A stretch of 64,000 nucleotides of DNA from Isoperla grammatica (GCA_945910005.1 OX246745.1:12513706-12577705), one strand, 5' to 3'. Positions 38,756 to 50,581 are shown, numbered from the stretch's first letter. Translations and numbers: made by a program. The notes: generated by a model from the letters alone, not told the origin.

Positions 38756-39054
38756 AGGTCTCTCACACCAAGAAGTAAGATAGTGTCAGGGGAGTCAGGA
38801 CCGCCCACAATTAGTTTCCAACTTAACAAGTGCGAATCACTAACGTTTTTCCCGATTATCTAGTACAATTTGGTTGCGTTAAGTTTTTTGACAGAAACCT
38901 GCTTGTGCGTTTTCTTATGTGTTACCGTCAAAAAACTTACCGCAACCAAATTGTACTAGATAATCGGGAAAAACGTCAGTGATTCGCGCTTGTTAAGTTG
39001 GAAACTAAATGTGGGCGGTCCTGATACTATCTTACTTCTTGCTGGGAGAGACCT
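38756..39054. mobile_element. Fold-back element with about 130-bp arms
   Basis: Arms 38756-38892 and 38927-39054 are inverse copies sharing TTTTTCCCGATTATCTAGTA, CAATTTGGTTGCG and GTTTTTTGAC, with a loop of 34 nt. Divergent inverted similarity (GGGTTAAAA) continues outside the arms, so true ends may lie nearer 38700 and 39110. Non-coding. Confidence 0.85.
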
Positions 39055-39233
39055 ATACCATACATTACACATAGTTTCAACTTTTAACCCGCTTGCAAGA
39101 GACGACAATCTATTAGTATCCCTTGCCCCGCCTCTCAATATACTCAACTCAAACGCCGCACAGATTTCCATGTATGAATCTAATGTGTCAAGCGTGTTCA
39201 CTGGTTGTGTACCCTCGTTGTTCCTACGCGTGT

Positions 39234-39365
39234 CCCGAGACAACCTTACAAATAGTTTCGTCGCAGACTAGTGGTTCGTGGCCAACCAGCGAGCCATGTT
39301 TTCAAATACCGATCGCTGATTGGCCACGAGTCCCTCATCGATGACGAAAGCAAAGTTGTCTCGGG
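39234..39365. mobile_element. Hairpin MITE family A, copy 3
   Basis: Inverted ends CCCGAGACAACCTT and CCCGAGACAACTTTGC. The inner blocks GTGGCCAACCAGCGA and its inverse match copies 1 and 2, so this is a diverged member. Confidence 0.65.
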
Positions 39366-40520
39366 AGTCGGGACGTATACATACACGCTTCGAGTGATAC
39401 GTTTTTTTTTGTTTTTTTTTAGTAATCCCCGTAAAGGTCTGCGCACAGTGACACACTCCGAACAGAAAATAATTTTTCCTATCAAATTAAAAACACGTAT
39501 TTCAATACGACACCGCACACTTGGCCGAAACGAAGTGATGGGAAGCCGGTCGACGCGCTTCGCTTCGCTTCGCACAGGTTTGCGACCCCAATTCGTCATA
39601 ATAGATGCAAGGTAAAGCAAAACACGTGCTGTTTCAAAGGAAAACAATGGAATCCACGTGGAAGCTGTTTCGCGCGCAACAAGCAGACATTTTCGCTTCC
39701 GTTCGATTCCAATAAATGAGCTGTATCGTCCGAAGAAGGGTGGTTTCGACGCGCTTTGCCGCACATCAGTGTGTACGGAGCTTTAGGCGTTTTGTAGAAT
39801 GTCAAAGATCTTTAGTGAGACTACACAATATGTCACCTAATTATACCTCCAGTGCAACTGCGAGGCGACATCCAGGTATGGTAGTATCGTACCTGATTGA
39901 GCAGGAATCTCATGTCTACTGACGTTTCAATAGAGTGATCTAACATTGTCGGATTCAATACGAAGGAAATTGCCCCCAAACAGCATTTCTAGCTATTTGG
40001 CATTCAAAGTTATGCTGGAATCTACGAATCACATCCAACAATCTATTAACAATGATTGATTACGTCATGTAGATTAAAGAAGACCTAAAATACAACCAGT
40101 TCTCGTCAGCATTCAATGAACTCCATGTCCCTTGTACCCGAGTGCCTACAGACAGCACTAGCCACGTGGAAGGCAAGCCTTGGTTGCATATATTTCTGCT
40201 ATATAGGCAAATATGGGAACGGGGCGAATTTGTTTTCCTGCAACGTTTCTCGGCAATACCGTTAGAAAATGAAAGAGCTATGTTTGCCAAACATTCAGAA
40301 TCATATTCAGTTGTATTATTTCTTCTCATTTCATTCATTCATTACCTATCACAGCAACAAACAAACTACTGAAAACAGAGGCGCGACAATAGTGGTCATT
40401 ATTTTAATGTAGCCGAACAATTTCAACGTATACCACGACTATGCAGGGATGATGAACTAATTGGCATCATGAAGCTCTGGCTAATAAGTAGGACGGAATT
40501 AGGCACAAGGCAGATCATCT
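39366..40520. other. Unannotated non-coding stretch
   Basis: The longest ORF of the window (172 codons, 39246-39764 minus) starts here. It runs through a T-rich tract and into the MITE, with no recognisable domain, so it is treated as chance. Confidence 0.5.
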
Positions 40521-40782
40521 AAAATCTATATGATACTCGCTTCATGAACGTGGAACTTTTAGTGAACAACGATGGGAGGCGTAAGAGATGTTCTACCATT
40601 GCTACCAACTTTGTATTCAAAATGTGTTTTGAACCGGTCGCCTCCCAATCCCTGCTGGCACATTCATAAGGGCAGGTCTTGCAGCCTATAAAGCAGGGCA
40701 TACAACGCTCTTGTCGGCTCAGTGTTTGCCCAGGGACGCACTTACCAAGTACCATGGACAATTCCAACAACGAACGCTGCTA
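40521..40782 (-). CDS. Candidate cysteine-rich exon
   Basis: After an acceptor-like CCTAATTTTTAG the minus strand stays open for about 86 codons to a stop. It includes CVPGQ, then RCMPCFIGCKTCPYEC. The spacing CxxCxxxCxxC resembles furin-like or GCC2/GCC3 cysteine-rich repeats of receptors. The C-terminal part after ASRDW has no cysteines and looks like unrelated sequence. A GTAAGT donor also lies early in the frame (after MVLG), which would exclude the cysteine-rich part. Possibly a decayed exon. Confidence 0.25.
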
Positions 40783-40789
40783 AAAATTA

Positions 40790-42780
40790 GGAGTGGGTGG
40801 CAACTGGCAACACATTTCCCGCCATACACTGGACCATGACGCTTACATAGTTTTCTAGATGACATGTCTCTCTAGCCTACTTTAATGAATGAAAGCTGAA
40901 AAACTGAACTTCATTACCACATTTTGTATTGATCAGTATACTCTAAACTAAACTTAACTAAACTACAAATCCGAAATATAATTTTGGTGTCAATGCATCG
41001 GAAATCAAACTGAAGAGCAACTACGAAAGTTCCATGATTTCAGATTTAACTTTATCACATAAATCGATGGAGTGGCAGAACTACTCTCACTGATGTTGTT
41101 GCAGTAGCCTAATTTAAATTTAAAAACAGATTCCTTAGTTGCGATTTTGTATTGTTAGGAGGCCTACCTTGTGAATTTTCAAAAGTCGAAATACGCCATT
41201 TTGAATGCGATATTAGAAGATGAAGTTATATCTTTCCGCCCAACTGATTTCGAACACTAAAGCCTCGATCAACAGTCTCATCAGCAATACCAAGAAATAT
41301 CGGTTTACACATTTTATTCGAGATAGTAAGTGAACATATCGTCTAGCTTGCAACACACTGTTCATGTGAGTCAACTAATGGAAATGGAATGCTAATGCAC
41401 ACACCATATTATAAACTGTGTCGCATCAGCGTACTACAGAAGGGGTATCAAATTCCGAATACTAGTAAATAAAAAGCTTTACTATGCACTGCGAAAAAGT
41501 TCGAAGACTTCTTGCTGAAAATAATTACAAAATAATCCACTAACACGCTACGAATTATGTACGTATATGTAAATACTGAACATGCAACAGAAATAATATA
41601 CTTTTTTCATCATCATTTTCCTCCACCGTCATTTTCAAACTGTACACAGCAAGCACACATCAGTAACTCCTTAACTTGAGCAGTTAAACATAGAAAACAA
41701 TAACAAGCTAATCTCTAACAAGCTGTAAGACGCAAAACGCATTGTGAGCAATAGATGGGCTCATAATTTGTTCATCTAAAATCATGAAGCGTTTCAGTAA
41801 TAACCCAAAATGCCAATTGTTTACTACAGTGCTTCCAGCTTCCGCCAACCAGATGCTAACCGCGCAATACTTGAACCAAACGCTTGCAATAATTGTAATG
41901 AAGTCCAAGCTGCAGTAGGCCTACTGACTGTGAAACACTCATCTTTGTTATGGAAAAATGCTCTTCCCCATAGGGCCTATAGTACAACTTCCGAAAAATG
42001 CCTACGAGATTAAGATTCTCGAAAAAACGCGTACTTATAGTAGTTTCAATTAATCACAAACCTAACGAACGTGAGACATGTTTTTTATAATGTAAATTTT
42101 AAAATGTATATTGTTGTCCTCATAATAGATGTAGTTTCCTGATTTTATTTCTCTACTCTTGAAAATCAGTTGAATAACTGCCAAGGGAAATGATGTAGCT
42201 CGTTAGAGCCGTGGCATACGTCGCAAACTTTAGATGTTGTTTATTTTCTAAAAAAAAATAATTAAAACAAAACATAAAACACGAAGAACTAACTTGTTAT
42301 TGTATAAACAAGTGAGTCAGAAACCGCTTAAGAGGTGCAAGTAAGCACACATGGTAAGTAGAATTTGACGGGATTGGCGATGCTGACAGATTGCACCGAT
42401 AGTAAATTCAATGGACACATGTGTAGTAGCCAAATGTAAGCTTATATATATTTCTATCAGGTACGTGCTTCCAAGTGTTAAATCACGAAATCAATCAGTA
42501 ACGCCTTTTAGTATATATCAAGTATTCTCCACTATATGGTATAACAGGGAAAATAGTTTTAATTATGGTATGTTAGGTATTTGACTGGTTGTGAAGGAAT
42601 GCCCAAGGGCTGTGAACATCACGAGTGGGGACAAAGACATGGCATAAAAAACTAGTTTCATACACGTCCGCGCAACTTCCGTCATGCAATGCAACGCAAC
42701 GTTTTGTCCGAATTCCGAACTATTTATAGATTCGCATAAATTTAGTTCGTCCGCATGCATAAAAAATATATATTAACACT
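40790..42780. other. Unannotated non-coding stretch
   Basis: No exon or repeat family recognised. At 42575-42605 a segment (GAAGGAATGCCCAAGGGCT) resembles the tail of the SINE at 45745, possibly a relic. If the exon at 42784 is real, this is downstream intron. Confidence 0.4.
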
Positions 42781-42783
42781 TAC

Positions 42784-42906
42784 CGTTCGATTAATCAGAG
42801 TTCCCTTCGTCAGTTGCTCTCGTGCCGGTTGCCAACCTCCCATCGCGCGAGGGGCACTGATATACAACTGATTCCCATAATTCGTAGCAATGTTCACAAC
42901 CCAAAC
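42784..42906 (-). CDS. Internal exon, 123 nt, unknown protein
   Basis: Strong acceptor (TTCTGTTTACAG) and strong donor (ACG|GTAAGTG) enclose exactly 41 codons, phase 0 at both borders. The frame reads VWVVNIATNYGNQLYISAPR, then AMGGWQPAREQLTKGTLINRT. Codon use and composition look like a genuine folded domain. The second open frame (LGCEHCYELWESVV) hits a stop just before the donor, so the phase-0 frame is preferred. I cannot name the family. A possible preceding exon ends near 43066 (NYYFDETGEQDV, then GTAAGAAG), but its phase does not match. Confidence 0.6.
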
Positions 42907-42909
42907 CTG

Positions 42910-45740
42910 TAAACAGAACAACAGCAGGGATGAATACACAACTTATGCAATGTGAATAACAGTAGGGCAACCAAACCAAAGATAACATTTCCTTATCCCT
43001 AGCATGTTATCAAGGCCGATAATGAAAGCAAATAGAAAAGAACACCAGTCCAGGGTCCCTTCTTACCAACATCTTGTTCACCGGTCTCATCAAAATAGTA
43101 ATTAATTTTAGAAGCGTGTTAACACTATGTAGGTCTACACAAATTGAAAAGCAGCTTAATCAAATTGCCCCCAAGTAGAAACCCTTGCTATCTAGGGCCG
43201 GATTAGCTAGGGGCATGTTGCGCAGTTCAACCACTAATGTTCTATAAAAATTGAAACAGTTGTCTGGAAATTGCCCCGATCAACTCAGACGCTCATATTC
43301 AACGAATGGGACCATTGTCGTTCCTCTGTCTTATTTTACGGTTTGCATAAGTAACACACAATGACTACGTTCTCTGTCGCAATGTTAGGTGCTAATACAG
43401 CAGTTGCGATTGCTGTATGGGTGCTTGGTCGAGACTCGTTACTTTGCACCTCGCCGATACCATTATTCGCCAATTGCGTCATTGGGATGGAATTTCTGTC
43501 AACGAATTACACAGTGAGAAACGGTTTCTCTTCCTCCCTCCCTTAAAAGCTTTGGATTCAGCAAATATTGAAAGACAAAGGCGCACAGGCCATAATAGTG
43601 CACTGCAGAAATGTACATGTTAATGTCATCTTACACCAAGTTTGGCAACATCAGGACGGTGTTGAGCGTTAGTGCGAGGTCTGACACGAGTTTTCTCCAG
43701 GAAAATATTGCCAATGTCAGTTTGTGTGTTTAATTATAAGCATCTCTAACCCCAGCCGATGCCAGAAAACTGAAAGTTTCGCAAGGATGTCACGTATTAC
43801 AGGTAAACGCCTCGATAGATGCTTTCCGCTTTGCTGTGGGAGTGAAGAATTTTGGTTCTGACCAAAGGATTATTACTGTCTATAGCTTTTCTCACACGTC
43901 CACAATCATATCATTCCAACTAGGATATCGGTGCACACACTGCGGCAGATACCCTACTAAATGTAATTCATACCTTCTTCACGACAATCTTTTTTACATT
44001 TTCTTTGTCATATATAACACGTTATTGAACACATGGTTGAGAAGCCGGAAGGTTTCAAGTTACGAAAAGAATTACCAAAGCGCCACTTTCTGGAATATTA
44101 TCGTTCTAGAAGTCGTTTTGAACCTATTGTAATGTTATTAGGAAACCGAACAGATTGTAAAATTGAAACGGAAAACTCAAGTTTACAACTGACATTTAAA
44201 ATGAAAGCCAGCAATAATGTGTATCCAGTAATTGTCTTATTATCTGCGGTGCACTCAACCATACCCCGTTCGCCGTTCCCCTTCCATGGAATGCTAGTTA
44301 AGAATTGCCCAAAAACGTTTTAATCAACATCAAATCGTGGTTGTAGTGTTGTGTGCTACCACTTAGTGGTTTTATCACCTATATTTCTAGCCCCAACAGA
44401 AAACATTTCCAGCGTTATAAAGCTTAAAGCCTACACCAGGCGAATCACACTCCCATGTGCTGACACTAAGAAACACCACAATACATCTTCCATCTGTGTG
44501 ATGTGAAAATTTATTTTATTATTGGTAGAAAACTAGATGCAAATTCATCTACTTGTAGTTATTTTATTTCCCTAGCTATATAGGTAGCTCGCAATATTGC
44601 TTATATTGTTTGCACGAGTGCAAATGGCGCAGATAGATGGCAATGCTCTGTATATCAAGGGAAATGTGGTTCCGATAATATAGCTTCCGTTGGTTTCCAG
44701 CAGCCCACCGGGCGAAGACGGAAGCGTACGGAATACGTGACAATGGCGATAACAAAACTTTGCCCGAAGGGAGGGAGCATTGTGTTAAATTGAAATTTGA
44801 AAGACATTCCTTCTCGCTCTAACTATAGTTACCTACTCATTATACACAAAACGGAAAACGGTGCCTCGTAAACGCAGACAAAAATCCTTGTAAAAACGTC
44901 AGCCAAATGTACGCAATATTAAAATGATTTGGCTGCACAAAAAAGTCAGTAGGCAAAAAGAAGCGGGCAAGGGCAATTATTCAAATGATTGATGAGCAGA
45001 GAAATTCATTCGCGCAGATGCTAGCCTGTCTGCTTTTAACCTGCGTAAGAGTAGGCCTACCCGCACAACGAAAACGACTTTACAATTTAAACGAAGTTTT
45101 TTCCGATTACGCAAACCCAACTCTTGTAAAAATATGTTGAGATAAACGTTTTTGGACAGTGTGCAGAAAATTGTGTCATAGAACTCCTACGTGATTTCAC
45201 ATTCATGATGTAAATTTGCAATCAATAGCGCACGTGTGCTGTGTCGCAAACAATAAACATTCCTTAACGAATGTTTAACTAACGTAGGTACAAATAATGT
45301 AAACACAGTATTCAACATACCTGTGGAACGTTTATAGTTCAAATCCTTAAAAGCTGTTTATTTACAATGTGAATTGTGGACTAAAACTCAATCAAGATCC
45401 AAATATATTTCTTTCTGCTATGAACCAAATAATTAATTTTAGTTACAAGTTAAATCAATTACCTTAGATTGTTGTTTACAATCATGTTTCAGTGTTGATT
45501 TATACATCTACAAGCAACCTGTATTCTCCGAACATTTACGTAAGTTTATTTGCACACATCAAACTAAACAAAATTACAAACACATCGCAAAACAAATTAC
45601 AGCGTAATAGTATATTGCAAAATGTAGTTTCTTCAAATAATAACGTACGTTTTAGTAATAGTACTGAGACAAACAAACACTATTAACTAAGAGCATAATA
45701 ATAATAATAATAATAATGATAAGAATGCATGCTGTAGGGT
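42910..45740. other. Unannotated non-coding stretch
   Basis: 43360-43560 (+) is open in several overlapping frames with AG and GTGAGA borders, and I cannot choose a real one. A short (AAT)n lies at 45696-45719. Confidence 0.4.
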
Positions 45741-45744
45741 GCAC

Positions 45745-45965
45745 ACCAGCGAAATAACTTGGATATTTTGATATTGTTGAAAGAATGTCCGAGGGCTCTC
45801 ATAAGAACTGAAAAGAATAACTCTTTATGACTGGGAGGAAACCCACAGCAAACAAACATTTTCAGTCAAGATTGCCGATGGTCGGAATCAAACCGACAAT
45901 CTCCCAAATCAGAGTGTCGCGTGACTGTTACTGCTGAGCAATCTCTACCGGTTCTGAGTTGCATG
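45745..45965 (-). mobile_element. tRNA-derived SINE, fullest copy
   Basis: Minus strand: an A-box-like GAGATTGCTCAGCAGTAACAG region, B box GGTTTGATTCCGACC, then CGGCAATCTTGACTGAAAAT, GGGTTTCCTCCCAGTCATAA and a 3' body to about 45745. Head, middle and body match the copy at 50120-50290. Confidence 0.7.
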
Positions 45966-46896
45966 TGCAAACGTTCTAAATATTATAAATTCTGACACAT
46001 TTGATCTTCGCGTGGAACATTACGAAAAAATGGGTTCAGCAAAAAAGAAAAATGCCTAATTTTGGTTCACGGTATACAACAAGCGACACGACTGGGTACT
46101 CTAATTCCCATAACGAACTGTACTGCTCTCCTGTGCCACGATATCATGTCAACAGCCTCTTTTTGGTTGCTACACAATAATTGCGTGGGACGTGATAAGT
46201 AATTATTGTTCTTCCCAAGATGGTGGCAGTTGGCAGCCCTTACCTAATATGCGCCAAGTCTTGTAGGCCCGTATCCCACAGTTTGGTCACTGACAGTCTG
46301 ACACGTGTTATATTGCTAGGAGAGCCTGTCCATAACAAGACACCCACAACTAGTGTTTTACTCTACACTCAAATACCCCCTTTATTTCACTTCCCTCCAG
46401 GTAAGGTGTGGTTGGGCCTCTTCACTGGCGTAAGAACCTGGTAGTGCCCCGCAAACAAATATTTGCGCCCTCCCTTTCCTTCCTCCTCATATCATTAGTT
46501 GTAATTTAACTATAGATTGTATTAAAAAAGTGTACCAAAAACATACAAACGCATGATGTTTCAACATAATGAGTTGAAGAAAATCAATCGAGACTTTGAG
46601 TCAGTCGGGAACATTCTAGATGCCTTGATGGAATATCCAAATCTCTACTATACACATTCATACACTCACATTGCAAATCAATGTTAAAACAAATAATGTC
46701 CCCTGGGTTAAACCATTGCTTTCCCCTTGCCATAAAAACAACCACAAATGCTCTCGAGCTCGATCAATATACCTTATAGCGAAAAAACCGTACGCCCACA
46801 GCCCTGCTCAAGCAATCTACGGCGAGTAGGTTGGTAATTGTATGATATTGTGTACCAAGTAGTCTAGCCTACAATACGTCGGACAAATACATTTAA

Positions 46897-47146
46897 CCTC
46901 TGTACAGTTATACACCAGAGTCAACGATCAAATATCTAAACTGGTCCAACTTCTCAGTTAATTTCTCTCGAGTAACTTTCGGAGCACTTAGGAAAAGTAG
47001 TTTTAAAACTATCGACACCTTGTATGGAAAATTCGGACCACTATTCATACATCTGGCTGAAAGCAACGGAATGAACCACCCAGAACAATTCCTTGACCTG
47101 GTGGAAGTTGACATACGTTCCTACACGGCATTGATACGTACTATAT
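46897..47146 (+). CDS. Candidate exon, unknown protein
   Basis: An acceptor-like AACCTCTGTACAG is followed by about 82 open codons ending in a stop at 47144-47146. The frame begins YTPESTIKYLNWSNFSVNFS and continues through RKSSFKTIDTLYGKFGPLF. The N-terminal half loosely recalls the pre-TM2 region of DEG/ENaC channels, but no transmembrane helix or GxS filter follows, so that is not claimed. An antisense frame of 68 codons is also open here. Confidence 0.22.
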
Positions 47147-47149
47147 AAA

Positions 47150-47744
47150 GTGAACTCTTACATAGATTATGCATATTTTTAGCTAAGTAATATGCTGCTA
47201 GAACCGCGTGCACGACTGACTGCATCCACTATTGTAGTGAGAGTCAGTCACGTAGTATGTGACTTAAAAAACAACACATCAAAGCGGTAGGAACATATTC
47301 CTTGACACTTGAGGCTCTGTGACTATAGTTTGTTTGGTTGTACTATACAACGGACGGTTTATTTTTGGATAGCAATCATACAGTTAATAAGATGCTATAG
47401 ACACACACAACTCGATTTGTTATAGACGACTGTTTTACAAGGGAACCCTTATAATCTATCTAGGTTACTTGATGGCCACAGATAAATTGATAAAAATAAT
47501 GGTGTGTTATGTTAAACTATGTGCTATAGCATCTGCATCGGCTTTTGTGTTCGCTCGTACGACCGGCAGAGGTACCCCTGGCGCAGACTGGTGCGATCGT
47601 TACCCTCCACTCGTAGAATCGAATAAAAACGCGAGAAAGCGAGCGCATACAACACATTATACATAGGTCACATAACATTTAATACAACCGGACCGTCTAA
47701 ATTTTAAAGTTTTACTTTTGTTTCCTGTGTATTGTGAACACTAA
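47150..47744. other. Unannotated non-coding stretch
   Basis: No gene or repeat recognised. Confidence 0.45.
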
Positions 47745-47891
47745 GGTTGGAATTCATAGTCGGCCCCTACACCTAGGGGCGCCCATTGTTACCAAGGTAA
47801 CAGTTGTTTGCATGTTATTTCCCATAAACAAAACAAATCCATAGCAACAATGGGTGCCCCTAGGTGTAGGGGCCGACTATGAATTCCAACC
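47745..47891. mobile_element. 147-bp hairpin MITE with RFX X-box
   Basis: Arms of about 50 bp are almost perfect inverse copies (GGTTGGAATTCATAGTCGGC, CCCTACACCTAGGGGC, CCCATTGTT). A perfect X-box palindrome, GTTACCAAGGTAAC, lies at 47788-47801. No clear target duplication. The high arm identity suggests recent insertion or hairpin-templated repair. Confidence 0.8.
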
Positions 47892-48542
47892 CTCAACCAA
47901 CCCCGATCTGTGAGATGAAATCTGTCCGAGATCTGTGAAGTTGGATCAAAGATTACTGTTGGTTATAAGCCTTTGATTTGGGGTGGGGGAAGGCTACTTA
48001 CTTGAAAAGAAGATGAAAATGATGCGAAAGAAAGATGACGAACATATTTGGGCTTTATGTCTCATATTTTGGCAACGCCGGACATTGAGTGGGTGATGTA
48101 AAACGCGAATGACATGCCCAGGCGTGTAACACAAGAACTATGGTTTGCTACTATAGACGCATGCCTCATCGTGTCATCGATCACAGATACTTTGCCGGCT
48201 AAAGCTTAGAACAGACGTTTGGATTAATACTTCTTACGATATTCAGCAATATTTACCTCGATTGTTATGATAATAGAATAGCCTTGCCTTGCCTCATCGA
48301 ATGATTGCGAAATTGTGGATGCTACTGTGAAAGATACACAAGGGCAACTTGTCATTTCCCGTTCAAAGGTTTGAGTAAAACGAAGAGAAAGATAAGCAAA
48401 GTAACTATACAGCAGCAGAGATGGAAAGTACGCTGTATGTACATTCTTTACACCAACATGGCGAAGTCTGCACAAAATCGCACAAGGCAAATTTGTTTTT
48501 AATTGTTCAATATACAACGCTGCTAGTATCTTGCGTTAGACT

Positions 48543-48720
48543 TAAGTCGTCGCACGACTATACCTTTCCGATGCTTTCGTCAGAGGCGAGGAGCTCGTAG
48601 TCGTAGCCAACCTGCGAAACAAACCCCCGCAATAGCGATCGCTGATGGCTACCAGTGGGGGCGGGTTCCTCGCCTGTGACGAAAGCAGGAGAAAGGTTGC
48701 TGTACGGCAACTTTACCACT
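48543..48720. mobile_element. Hairpin MITE family A, copy 2
   Basis: Inverted arms: AGTCGTCGCACGACTATACC, GCTTTCGTCAGAGGCGAGG and GTAGCCAACCTGCGA on the left. The inverse GATGGCTACCAG, CCTCGCCTGTGACGAAAGC and GTTGCTGTACGGCAACTTTA lie on the right. This is the most complete family A copy. Confidence 0.7.
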
Positions 48721-49479
48721 GAAATCGGGCCAAGTATACATACCTACTTGCATGTTTGCTCCAATGCGTGGAGATTTGCTCATACATTAAGTTGTCGAAG
48801 GGTTTTTAACAATGCAGATGCAGGCATACTCTGTAGTAGGCACGAAAGCTATATAGATAAAACGATATACTGCTATGAGCCGTACCATTTCAGCATTTTA
48901 AATTTGTGTTTTGCCAAATCCATTATGCTTCCTTCCTATATGTGACGATATCTTTCCTGACTGGAATTGGATACTTAGCGAGTTAGCGGTGTGCGTTCTT
49001 TGATAGCTTTTCTTCGCCGTGGATTTCGAGTTCTTCTTAGAAAGGATTAGCTTATGAGGTAGAGCAATGATTGTGCCATCTCTTCAAGCATCTATTCGGA
49101 ATTTCGAATAGGGTAGGTAGAAATGTCTAAGCGAGTGAACAATTGTAAATGGCAATCATATCATTGCGCCGTGTGACCGGGGACCAACGTAAAAAGTAAG
49201 TTAAAAAAAAATCACAGTCAGCATCAATTTTAAGGGTTGAAGAGGGTATTGTACAAGATAGAAGACTTTATGATCTCGGCTAGTCTGCTGCTGCAGTGCA
49301 GTGTTTCTCAATAGTAAACATACAACGAGAGTAGCCACCTATTATCGGTTATCGCCTCACGTTATCAACAATTTGATAAGGCATAGCACCTGTTATCTCA
49401 TGGTGTTTACCATGAACGCCGGCAAAGGGTTTGACGCATCGTATGAATTATGAAATTGCACCCGATACGAGTCAAAAAA
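48721..49479. other. Unannotated non-coding stretch
   Basis: Nothing recognised. Confidence 0.45.
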
Positions 49480-49668
49480 TGTATTTTTTAAAGTTATTCT
49501 TGATCAGATACAGTATTTACTATTTATTACTATACCTACTGGGTTGAATGACGAAACATAACGCTGCATTTTTAGCAAATAAATTTTGTTTAGAAAAAGT
49601 CGGTCAATTTCGTCAATTGTTTAACTGAGTGTTGCGTTTAGCAACCACATGTCGCCCTGGCATTATTC
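49480..49668 (+). repeat. Dispersed repeat, copy 2
   Basis: Shares blocks in the same order as 7755-7975 (AAGTTATTCTTGATCA; AACGCTGCATTTTTA; a CCTGGCATTATTCCTGG block). Confidence 0.45.
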
Positions 49669-50119
49669 CTGGCGTCTTCCATTGTTTGTACAGTTTCCTC
49701 TTCTACGCTGCCCTGCGTCCAGTTTGCGAGCGGCTGAATTATGTTCCTTATTTCATTTTGTATCTGTCAGTTCTTTAAAATATTTCACGTGCTCGTGTAT
49801 GCAGTGGAACTGTTCATGTATGACGCTTTAGGAATGCAAAGACAAAATACCTGAAGCAAATATTTTATTTAGATTTACTTGCGGGACAAACGCGTGAAGC
49901 AAGTTGCACACGTGAAATAGGTGCCCGTATATTTCCCCGCTCGACAGAATATACTCGTGTTGCTGGCGAGTTACGCTGCTCCCCTATGTTATGAGATATG
50001 ACTGAGAATGACACACATCAAATGCATGAAGGGTCTGTGGTTTCAACCTCAACTCGTTTTATAACACTTTTAAATGGATAGAAGTGCTAGAAGTCTGGCA
50101 ACGATTTACTATGACCAAA

Positions 50120-50290
50120 AGAGGTGGCTCGCATCAGTATAGTAATACGCGAAATTCTAATTCTGTAGATCACCGGTTCGATTCCGGTCACCGGTAATCC
50201 TGGCTGAAGGTTTCATCTGTTGTTTCCCTAGCAGTCATAAAGGCATAAATGCCAATGCTGGGACTGAGTGACGTCTATTCTGTAACACTA
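50120..50290 (+). mobile_element. tRNA-derived SINE
   Basis: GGTGGCTCGCATCAGTATAG (A-box region), then a perfect B box in CCGGTTCGATTCCGG. The body that follows, CCTGGCTGAAGGTTTCATCT and AGCAGTCATAAAGGC, is shared with the minus-strand copy at 45745-45965. Confidence 0.7.
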
Positions 50291-50434
50291 CCGAACTCTA
50301 CTCTTATCAATTTCGGACCCAAATTACGCCCAATTCCGCGACGATCGCATATATTATACTCTTAATCGTTCTCGGTGAAAATGGTCGTATTTCGGTTCGA
50401 AATTGATTCTGTATAGTTACAGAACAGGGTCCAG

Positions 50435-50581
50435 CAGGGCGATTCTGTATGGGCGACGATAAGTTTATCAGCGGTTTTGGTCGTTACTGAAGGCGAATGC
50501 AAGGCGGTGATTGGCTCATCGCCTTCTTCTAACAACCGAAACCGGCGATGAACTTATCGTTGCCCATTAAGAATCGCCCTG
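50435..50581 (+). mobile_element. PIF/Harbinger-type MITE family B, copy 2
   Basis: A 147-bp element, inverse in orientation to copy 1 at 2767. Ends are CAGGGCGATTCTGTATGGGC and GCCCATTAAGAATCGCCCTG. CAG flanks both sides (50432-50434, 50582-50584). Confidence 0.82.

Noticed and set aside
39246..39764. 172-codon minus-strand ORF, the longest in the window
   Set aside because: It overlaps a MITE copy and T-rich runs, has open antisense frames over the same DNA, and shows no domain.
43360..43560. Exon with AG and GTGAGA borders
   Set aside because: Two or three frames are open at once and neither gives a recognisable protein; borders are mediocre.
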